Part shown: piece by piece, positions 5,796 to 10,464 of the stretch
Layout of the letters: every line of letters starts with the position of its first letter
Numbering within the stretch: the first letter of the stretch is position 1
Assembly: GCA_003562605.1 (NCBI GenBank)
Contig: PWUG01000350.1
Location: forward strand, 1-10,464
DNA length: 10,464 nt
Reading direction: 5' to 3'
From: Syntrophomonadaceae bacterium
GTDB lineage: Bacteria > Bacillota_D > Dethiobacteria > DTU022
Translations under genes and position numbers: made by a program
The notes under the pieces: generated by a model
What the model saw: the letters and a program-made list of their open reading frames with translations, nothing else
What the model was told of the DNA's origin: nothing
Databases searched by the model: none

Positions 5796-5824
5796 TTGAC
5801 ATGGTTCTGTATATATCCTATAAT
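5796..5824 (+). promoter_or_regulatory. perfect-consensus promoter P1 of the iscS operon
   Basis: TTGACA at 5796-5801 and TATAAT at 5819-5824 are separated by exactly 17 bases, an exact match to the sigma-A consensus in both hexamers and spacing. Such a strong promoter normally needs a repressor; the palindrome overlapping its -10 fits that. Confidence 0.85.
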
Positions 5825-5840
5825 TCTAATAGGAATTATA
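5819..5840. promoter_or_regulatory. inverted repeat over P1, candidate Rrf2-type (CymR/IscR-like) operator
   Basis: TATAATTC (5819-5826) and GAATTATA (5833-5840) form an 8-6-8 inverted repeat covering the -10 and start region of P1. The right half, AATAGGAATTA, resembles the GGAATT half-site I recall for CymR, the Rrf2-family repressor of sulfur genes in Firmicutes. No Rrf2 gene is in the window, so the regulator is inferred. Confidence 0.5.
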
Positions 5841-5843
5841 TTA

Positions 5844-5872
5844 TTGTCTCAAGATAAAGTCAAGTGTATAAT
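5844..5872 (+). promoter_or_regulatory. second promoter P2 of the iscS operon
   Basis: TTGTCT at 5844-5849 and a perfect TATAAT at 5867-5872 are 17 bases apart, 48 bases downstream of P1. P2 lies outside the P1 palindrome, so it may give constitutive or differently controlled expression. A 12-base palindrome (GTTATTAATAAC, 5883-5894) lies just after its start point. Confidence 0.55.
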
Positions 5873-5934
5873 ATAGTTAATTGTTATTAATAACTCAGCA
5901 ATTATAAATAAGAGAGTGGAAGGAATGTTTTACT

Positions 5935-7131
5935 ATGAAAGAAATTAATTTAGATTACGCAGCAGCTGCTCCGGTTGACAGGGTTGTTCTCGATGCAATG
6001 CTCCCTTACTTTACAGAGCATTACGGCAACCCATCCAGCGGACATAAACTGGGAGAAAAACCGAGAAAAGCTCTCGAAGAAGCCCGCAAAAATGTGGCTC
6101 TTCTAATCGGAGCCCAACCGGCGGAGGTTATATTTACTGCATCGGCTTCGGAAGCGAATAACCTGGCCATTAAAGGAATTGTTAAGGCCGGTAAGAAAAA
6201 AGGCAATCATATTATTGCTTCTTCCATAGAACATTTTTCGGTGCTTAACCAGCTGAAGACACTTCAAAAGGAAGGGTTCACAGTCACATTGCTACCGGTT
6301 GATCGTTATGGTATTGTTAATCCTGATCATTTGGCGGCAGAAATTACAGATAAAACTATCCTGGTTTCTATCCAGTTAGCCAACCCCGAGATCGGAACCA
6401 TCCAACCAATTGATCAGTTAACAGCCCTGACACGCGAAAAGGGTGTCCCTTTTCACACCGACGCTGCCGCTGCGGCAGGATGGATTCCAATCGATGTAGA
6501 TAAAATGGGTATTGACCTGTTAACCCTGGCCGGAGACCAGTTCTACGGGCCGAAAGGTTCAGGTGCTTTGTATGTACGTCGCGGAGTACGCGTTAGTCCT
6601 ATAATTGAAGGTGGCATCCAGGAAAAGGGCCTTCGGGCTGGAACCGAAAACGTAGCTGTTGCTGTTGGATTAGGTGAAGCCGCAAGGCTGGCTTATGAAG
6701 CAATGCCTGAACGCCCAAATAAGATAGTCGCGATTCGGGATAAGCTTAAAGAAAGTCTTTTTGAATCAATCCCTCAGCTGCACCTGAACGGACATCCAGA
6801 GAAACGGCTGCCTCATAACTTAAATATTTCAGTTGAATTTGTCGAGGGAGAAGCGCTTTTAATGCGACTTGAAATGGCCGGTATATATGTATCGAGCGGA
6901 TCTTCCTGTACTTCACAGGCTTTAAAATCTTCCCATGTTTTAACGGCCATTGGTGTGCCGCCGGAACTTGCCCAGGGTTCTTTACTGCTTACACTTGGTG
7001 TGAAAAGCAATGTTGAAGATATCCCTTACATAACAGATAAGTTGGCCCAGGTTTCCGAATTACTAAGAAACATGTCGCCACTTTACCACAAATATTTAAA
7101 GGAGGGAAATAATAATGCCCGAGTACAGTGA
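5935..7131 (+). CDS. iscS: IscS/NifS-type cysteine desulfurase homologue lacking the PLP lysine
   Basis: The 398-residue class-V aminotransferase-fold protein is full length, with N-terminal NLDYAAAAPVD, FGNPSSGH-like GNPSSGHKLGE, SASEANNLAIKG, His100 in IEHFSV, Asp176 in HTDA, RAGTENV, and the flexible catalytic loop SSGSSCTSQALKSSHVL with Cys325. Normal family members use PLP on a lysine in S-x-HK-x-YGPKG to move sulfur from cysteine to the catalytic Cys. Here that site reads LAGDQFYGPKG: Asp and Gln202 replace His-Lys, and the usual DATQS after Asp176 is DAAAA. Lysine-less IscS is known from Archaeoglobus fulgidus (Asp at that place), and the C-terminal NGHPEKRLP...MSPLY resembles that clade. 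The protein may be inactive as a desulfurase, use sulfide, or bind PLP non-covalently. It is first in the operon and overlaps iscU by 17 bases. AAGGA precedes the ATG by about ten bases. Confidence 0.9.
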   Translation: MKEINLDYAAAAPVDRVVLDAMLPYFTEHYGNPSSGHKLGEKPRKALEEARKNVALLIGAQPAEVIFTASASEANNLAIKGIVKAGKKKGNHIIASSIEHFSVLNQLKTLQKEGFTVTLLPVDRYGIVNPDHLAAEITDKTILVSIQLANPEIGTIQPIDQLTALTREKGVPFHTDAAAAAGWIPIDVDKMGIDLLTLAGDQFYGPKGSGALYVRRGVRVSPIIEGGIQEKGLRAGTENVAVAVGLGEAARLAYEAMPERPNKIVAIRDKLKESLFESIPQLHLNGHPEKRLPHNLNISVEFVEGEALLMRLEMAGIYVSSGSSCTSQALKSSHVLTAIGVPPELAQGSLLLTLGVKSNVEDIPYITDKLAQVSELLRNMSPLYHKYLKEGNNNARVQ

Positions 7132-7510
7132 TAAAGTAATGGAACATTTTACAAATCCTCGCAATATCGGTGAGGTTGAAGATCCCGATGGCGTCGGAGA
7201 GGTCGGAAATCCGGTTTGTGGTGATATGATGAAATTTACGATTAGGGTCAAAGATAACCGGATCGAGGATGTTAAATACCTCACTTTTGGTTGTGGCGCG
7301 GCTATCTCTGTTTCAAGCATGGTTTCTGAAATGGCAAAGGGTAAAACTCTTGAGGAAGCTTTGAAAATCACCAACAAGCAGGTGGCTGAAGAGCTTGGCG
7401 GCTTACCCGGCAATAAGATGCATTGTTCCAACCTTGGAGCGGATGCTTTACATAAAGCTATAGAAGATTACCTGGAAAAAGAGAAAGTATCGGCAAAAAG
7501 CAGTTCCTGA
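7115..7510 (+). CDS. iscU: IscU/NifU-like iron-sulfur cluster scaffold
   Basis: The 131-residue protein is the scaffold on which [2Fe-2S]/[4Fe-4S] clusters are built before delivery to apo-proteins. All expected ligands are present: C35-G-D37 (GNPVCGDMM), C60 (FGCGAAIS), and H103-C104 (KMHCSNLGADAL), equivalent to C37/D39, C63 and H105/C106 of E. coli IscU. The N-terminal YSDKVMEHFTNPRNIGEVEDPD is typical of bacterial and archaeal IscU of the Nif/Isc type. A very strong AAAGGAGG (7098-7105) lies inside the end of iscS, and the ATG is 17 bases before the iscS stop, so the two are translationally coupled. A Ser/Lys-rich tail follows residue 120. Its direct partner is the desulfurase homologue encoded just upstream. 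Confidence 0.95.
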   Translation: MPEYSDKVMEHFTNPRNIGEVEDPDGVGEVGNPVCGDMMKFTIRVKDNRIEDVKYLTFGCGAAISVSSMVSEMAKGKTLEEALKITNKQVAEELGGLPGNKMHCSNLGADALHKAIEDYLEKEKVSAKSSS

Positions 7511-7557
7511 AACTTTTGTTCAAGAAAAGATCCTGCCGTGTAAAAGGAGGTTTACCA

Positions 7558-7911
7558 ATGAGCAAAGACAATTTAAATATGAAAGAAGCCCGTGCCTGCA
7601 GTTGTCCATTTTGCGATGAGCCGATCTGCCCTGACCCTGCTGACGGAAAGTATTCATGCAAAAATGACGGAAAGCTGAAAATTCACCTGGTGGATTGTGT
7701 CGGCCTATACTGCCCTGTTCCGGTAATGCGGGCAAAGGAAGAGATTGATCAGCTGGAAAATGGAAACTTGATGGAACTGGTTGCCGATGACCCGGCATCA
7801 GCGGAAGATATCCCCCGCTGGGCGAAGAGGGCCGGGCATCTGTTTCTCAGTATGCATCAGGATGGCGAGGAATATCACTTTTTAATTCAGAAAGGAAAGG
7901 AGGTATCTTAA
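7558..7911 (+). CDS. TusA-family sulfur carrier with cysteine-rich N-terminal extension
   Basis: The 117-residue protein starts at ATG 7558, seven bases after a strong AAAGGAGG (7543-7550); the longer frame from 7516 has no such site. Residues 41-117 form a TusA/SirA/YedF-like fold: VDCVGLYCPVPVMRAKEEI contains the signature C52-P-x-P, whose Cys carries a persulfide in family members, then LVADDPASAEDIPRWAKRAGH. The first 40 residues are extra and hold five cysteines (14, 16, 19, 24, 34) in ACSCPFCDEPIC...YSC, suggesting a bound zinc or iron-sulfur cluster; ordinary TusA (about 80 residues) lacks this. It lies 47 bases after iscU and one base before the dsrE-like gene, so a relay of sulfur (or selenium) from the IscS homologue is plausible but inferred. 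Confidence 0.87.
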   Translation: MSKDNLNMKEARACSCPFCDEPICPDPADGKYSCKNDGKLKIHLVDCVGLYCPVPVMRAKEEIDQLENGNLMELVADDPASAEDIPRWAKRAGHLFLSMHQDGEEYHFLIQKGKEVS

Positions 7912-7912
7912 A

Positions 7913-8287
7913 ATGGCAGAACCGAAAAATATCCTATACGTGCAGACAAGCGGAACTGACACACCGGAAAGGCTCTATTCTCCGTTTATACTGGCCCAGA
8001 CAGCAAAGGCGATGGGTCTGGAGGCATCCATCTATTTCCTTGGCCTCGGCATGAAGGTCCTGGTCAAAGGAGAAGCGGAGAAGATTAAGATCGGTGAGTT
8101 CCCGACGCTCAAGGAAGTTATGCAGCAAACTGCAGCCCAGGGTATTAAACTTATAGCTTGCCAGCAAAGTATGCAGCTTTTTGGCGGTGAAATTCAACCC
8201 GGAGACTTAGTAGAAGAGGCAACGATTGCCGGGGCGGCAACCTTAAACGACCTGGCACTCGATGCTGATGCAGTGCTGACTTTCTAA
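7913..8287 (+). CDS. DsrE-family (TusD/DsrE/YchN-like) protein
   Basis: The 124-residue cytoplasmic protein matches the DsrE-like fold: ILYVQTSGTDTPERLYSPFILAQTAKAMGLEASIYFLGLGMKVL at the N-terminus, a single Cys83 in KLIACQQSMQLFG at the position of the conserved DsrE-family cysteine, and the typical ending ATLNDLALDADAVLTF. Members bind or transfer sulfane sulfur, often as partners of TusA-like proteins. The ATG is one base after the stop of the TusA-like gene, with AAGGAGG (7897-7903) inside that gene, so translation is coupled. It is the last gene of the iscS operon. Specific substrate and partners are not determined by sequence. Confidence 0.9.
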   Translation: MAEPKNILYVQTSGTDTPERLYSPFILAQTAKAMGLEASIYFLGLGMKVLVKGEAEKIKIGEFPTLKEVMQQTAAQGIKLIACQQSMQLFGGEIQPGDLVEEATIAGAATLNDLALDADAVLTF

Positions 8288-8313
8288 AAAACTTACCATC
8301 CGGAAGGTTTTTA
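8286..8313 (+). terminator. terminator-like hairpin directly after the dsrE-like gene
   Basis: AAAAAC (8287-8292) pairs with GTTTTT (8307-8312); above it TT/AA and CC/GG pairs continue around a four-base loop (8298-8301), with single-base bulges at 8295 and 8306. The U-run is part of the stem, so efficiency is uncertain. Its left arm is also needed for the alternative fold at 8292-8360. Confidence 0.4.
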
Positions 8314-8360
8314 TAAAGCTATGACGAAATGTATTCGTCGTAACATAGCAGGACGGTAGG
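8292..8360 (+). ncRNA. nested multi-stem RNA structure at the operon end, unknown class
   Basis: Three nested helices can form: CTTACCATCC (8292-8301) with GGACGGTAGG (8351-8360), ten pairs with one mismatch and one wobble; GCTAT (8318-8322) with ATAGC (8345-8349); and GACGAA (8323-8328) with TTCGTC (8334-8339) around loop ATGTA. A five-base bulge GTAAC separates the last two. No known RNA family is recognised; it may be a 3'-end stability element, an attenuator or a small RNA. Confidence 0.4.
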
Positions 8361-8376
8361 AAAGTGAAAATATTTG

Positions 8377-8402
8377 CCGGCCGCAAGGCCGGTTTATTTT
8401 TG
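8377..8402 (+). terminator. strong rho-independent terminator of the iscS operon
   Basis: CCGGCC (8377-8382) and GGCCGG (8387-8392) form a perfect six-pair GC stem closed by the stable GNRA tetraloop GCAA, followed by TTTATTTTT. It ends transcription before the next gene. Confidence 0.85.
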
Positions 8403-8410
8403 CCCGTCAT

Positions 8411-8448
8411 TACCACTGGCAGAGTATTTTTTCTGACCGTGGTAGAAT
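8411..8448 (+). promoter_or_regulatory. extended -10 promoter with overlapping inverted repeat, upstream of the flavoprotein gene
   Basis: TAGAAT (8443-8448) preceded by TGG gives an extended -10. No good -35 is visible. TACCAC (8411-8416) and GTGGTA (8439-8444) form an inverted repeat overlapping it, with an inner CAGA/TCTG stem, so the arms could be an operator or a hairpin. Confidence 0.4.
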
Positions 8449-8495
8449 GCTTATCTGCCTGTAATGCAAAATTAATTTACTGAGGAGGGTTACTG

Positions 8496-8954
8496 ATGTC
8501 TGAGGAGGATAAGCTGACCGAAAAAGAAATTTTTGAACTGCTGCTGGAGGAACCTGTCGGCTTTCTCGGATTGGCTAAAGAAGAACAGCCCTATATCGTT
8601 CCTCTTAATTACCTCTATAGTAATGGCGCTCTTTTTTTTCACTGTGCCCCGGAAGGACGGAAGGTCGATTTCATTAGGGCAAATCCAAAAACTTGCTTCC
8701 AGGTAGGCCGCTACGGCGGGTTGATCGACTCAGACCTCCCCTGCACCCACAATTACCGTTACAAAAGTGTTATCGTCGAAGGTGTAATTGAAGAGGTTTC
8801 TGATCAGGCGGCAAAAGAAGCTGCTTTGCGAGGGCTCGTCGCTAAATATGCCGGCTCTGAAAGTGCAGAAAAACCAATCTCCGAAAAGCGGATAGAGACT
8901 GTTGCAATCTACCGCCTTATTCCCGATAAAATTTCCGGCAAAAAAGAATCATAG
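8496..8954 (+). CDS. pyridoxamine 5'-phosphate oxidase family protein (NimA-like FMN-binding)
   Basis: The 152-residue protein has the split-barrel flavin-binding fold of the pyridoxamine-phosphate-oxidase superfamily, closest in feel to the small NimA-like group. Visible landmarks are GFLGLAKEEQPYIVPLNYLYSNGALFFHCAPEGRKVDFIRANPKTCFQVG (residues about 22-71), then the SVIVEGVIEEV strand (about 90-101), and a C-terminal VAIYRLIPDKISGK. Members are cytoplasmic FMN, heme or F420 binders; some reduce nitro-drugs, but that role is not shown here. The start ATG follows GAGGAGGG with about six bases of spacing. It has its own promoter after the operon terminator, and the acyl-CoA dehydrogenase gene begins 84 bases later with no terminator seen, so the two may be co-transcribed. 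Confidence 0.9.
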   Translation: MSEEDKLTEKEIFELLLEEPVGFLGLAKEEQPYIVPLNYLYSNGALFFHCAPEGRKVDFIRANPKTCFQVGRYGGLIDSDLPCTHNYRYKSVIVEGVIEEVSDQAAKEAALRGLVAKYAGSESAEKPISEKRIETVAIYRLIPDKISGKKES

Positions 8955-9038
8955 GGGATTACTTCAAAAGGATTATCGATTAACAGTGACGAATATACAA
9001 CTATGCTGACTATTTAGTAAGCTGAAACGGAGGCAGAA

Positions 9039-10464
9039 ATGATGATCCTTTTGAATCCCAGGCAGCACGTCAGGCCCTATAATGATGATGATTCGCGCGA
9101 AATAATGCTTAAAACAATCGAATTTTTTGAGAAGAAAGGCAAGCATAAATTAAAGGAAGACGATCGTAACAGGGTTTGGTACGAAGATTTTCTTGAATTC
9201 ATTAATGAAAATGAAATATTTTATAAACTCTTAACCCCTGAAAAATACGGGGAAAAAGGCTGTCGCTGGGATACCTGGCGCAATTGTGAATTTAACGAAA
9301 TTCTGGCTTTTTACGGTTTACACTACTGGTACACCTGGCAGGTTTCTATTCTTGGCCTGGGCCCGATTTGGATGGGAAATAATGAGGTCCAAAAAAAGCG
9401 GGCTGCTCGTTTGCTAAAAGAAGGAAATGTGTTTGCTTTCGGGCTCTCCGAGCGTAACCACGGTGCCGACGTCTATTCCACCGAGATGAGTTTGACTCCG
9501 CTGCCCGACGGCACCTACCGGGCCAACGGCGAAAAATACTATATCGGGAACGGCAATGTTGCCGAGATGGTTTCCACTTTCGGCAAGATGGCCGACAGTG
9601 GTGAATATGTTTTCTTTACTGCCAACTACAGCCACCGGAATTATGAGCTGGTTAAAAACGTTGTTAATTCCCAGTCATATGTAGCCGATTTTATCCTGCA
9701 CGATTACCCGGTATCTGAAGAGGAGATTCTTTCATTAGGACAGGATGCCTGGAATTCGGCGCTCAATACTGTAAATGTGGGCAAATACAACCTGGGTTGG
9801 GCATCTATCGGCATTGCCACCCATGCATTTTACGAAGCACTCAACCATGCCGCTAACCGCATCCTTTACGGGATGAAGGTGACCGACTTTCCCCATGTCA
9901 AGCAGATGTTTGTCGATGCCTATACCCGTCTGACGGCGATGAAGCTTTTTGCCCTTCGCACTTCCGACTATATGCGGGCGGCTTCACCCGAAGACAGACG
10001 TTACCTCCTCTACAACCCCACAGTAAAAATGAAGGTCACGACCCAGGGCGAAGAAGTAATCAACCTGCTTTGGGATGTTATAGCAGCAAAAGGTTTTGAA
10101 AGGGATACCTACTTCGAGATGGCGGCCCGTGATATCCGTGCCTTGCCCAAACTTGAAGGCACAGTACATGTAAATATTGCCCTCATCGTCAAATTCATGG
10201 CCAACTATTTCTTCAATCCACAGGATTATGCCCCGGTGGGGACTCAGGACCGGCCGCAAAACGACGATTTTCTCTTTGACCAGGGTCCTGCACGGGGCCT
10301 TGGTAAAATCCGTTTTCATGATTACAGTGCAGCGTTTAATCTTTACGAGCTGTCTAACCTCAGAATTTTTAAAGAGCAGATCGCCCTGCTCAAAGAATTT
10401 CTGGCCGCTGCCACCCCTGATGCTGATCAGCAGAAGGATACTGATTTTCTGCTCTCACTGGGGG
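9039..10464 (+). CDS. acyl-CoA dehydrogenase (3' truncated by window edge)
   Basis: An open frame runs from ATG 9039 to the window end, 475 codons with no stop. By family it is a cytoplasmic FAD enzyme that oxidises acyl-CoA to enoyl-CoA and passes electrons to ETF. Domains in order: an N-terminal helical domain (to about residue 130), the beta-barrel middle with AFGLSERNHGADVYSTEM and ANGEKYYIGNG (about 130-250), and the C-terminal helical domain with YNLGWASIGIATHAFYEAL and ILYGMKVTDFPHVKQMF. Glu373 in PKLEGTVHVNIAL sits where medium-chain enzymes have the catalytic base in YEGT. About 100 further residues make it longer than the usual 380-residue enzymes. ATG ATG is tandem; GGAGG (9029-9033) is five bases from the first and eight from the second, so 9042 is also possible. 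The gene suggests fatty-acid or amino-acid degradation. Confidence 0.9.
   Translation, partial: MMILLNPRQHVRPYNDDDSREIMLKTIEFFEKKGKHKLKEDDRNRVWYEDFLEFINENEIFYKLLTPEKYGEKGCRWDTWRNCEFNEILAFYGLHYWYTWQVSILGLGPIWMGNNEVQKKRAARLLKEGNVFAFGLSERNHGADVYSTEMSLTPLPDGTYRANGEKYYIGNGNVAEMVSTFGKMADSGEYVFFTANYSHRNYELVKNVVNSQSYVADFILHDYPVSEEEILSLGQDAWNSALNTVNVGKYNLGWASIGIATHAFYEALNHAANRILYGMKVTDFPHVKQMFVDAYTRLTAMKLFALRTSDYMRAASPEDRRYLLYNPTVKMKVTTQGEEVINLLWDVIAAKGFERDTYFEMAARDIRALPKLEGTVHVNIALIVKFMANYFFNPQDYAPVGTQDRPQNDDFLFDQGPARGLGKIRFHDYSAAFNLYELSNLRIFKEQIALLKEFLAAATPDADQQKDTDFLLSLG

Noticed and set aside
8292..8360. tRNA or tRNA-like gene
   Set aside because: The length and closing stem recall a tRNA, but there is no T-arm GTTCGA motif, no anticodon arm geometry and no CCA end.
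9984..10319. 111-codon minus-strand frame opposite the acyl-CoA dehydrogenase
   Set aside because: It lies wholly antisense to conserved dehydrogenase sequence including the LEGT motif; it is a shadow.
1..10464. CRISPR array, insertion sequence, prophage or toxin-antitoxin module
   Set aside because: No regularly spaced direct repeats, transposase, integrase, terminal inverted repeats or toxin-antitoxin-like gene pair was seen on either strand.

Overview
The window looks like a chromosomal stretch of a strictly anaerobic Gram-positive bacterium, probably a Clostridia-class or syntrophomonad-like Firmicute. The reasons are near-consensus AGGAGG ribosome-binding sites before almost every gene, sigma-A-type TTGACA/TATAAT promoters, a Gram-positive-style lipoprotein, rubredoxin and rubrerythrin, an acyl-CoA dehydrogenase and a probable selenoprotein. 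The taxonomic call is an inference; no rRNA or marker gene is present.

Layout. Positions 1-124 hold the tail of a membrane protein (+) that overlaps the end of a convergent MATE-family efflux pump (83-1501, -). A lipoprotein with two tandem copies of a WGED-x-LG domain follows (1726-2322, +), then a glycerate kinase on the opposite strand (2418-3575, -). At 3768-4043 (+) lies a 91-residue HesB/IscA-like gene interrupted by an in-frame TGA in a GG-TGA-GG context. A bacterial SECIS-like hairpin sits just downstream of the TGA, so it is best read as a selenoprotein. Its extended -10 promoter is followed by a 7-1-7 palindrome of Fur/PerR type. Convergent to it is a short rubredoxin gene (4126-4296, -) with its own good promoter. 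A protein with a DUF1722 (YbgA-like) domain and an N-terminal region resembling T4 endonuclease V (4483-5199, +) converges on rubrerythrin (5196-5693, -).

The centre is a four-gene sulfur-trafficking operon (5935-8287, +): an IscS/NifS-like cysteine desulfurase, an IscU scaffold, a TusA-like protein with a cysteine-rich N-terminal extension, and a DsrE-like protein. It starts from tandem promoters; the first matches the consensus perfectly and is overlapped by a palindrome resembling Rrf2/CymR operators. It ends in structured RNA and a strong terminator. The desulfurase has Gln where the PLP-binding lysine is expected, as far as a by-eye alignment shows, while its catalytic Cys loop is intact. 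This recalls the lysine-less IscS of Archaeoglobus fulgidus. A flavin-binding pyridoxamine-phosphate-oxidase-like protein (8496-8954, +) and an acyl-CoA dehydrogenase cut by the window end (9039-10464, +) close the region.

The common theme from 3.7 to 8.3 kb is iron-sulfur and sulfur chemistry plus oxidative-stress defence in an anaerobe. The HesB-like selenoprotein, rubredoxin, rubrerythrin, IscS/IscU and TusA/DsrE may act in connected steps of sulfur (or selenium) delivery and redox protection. That link comes from neighbourhood only. No gap between genes exceeds about 300 bases.
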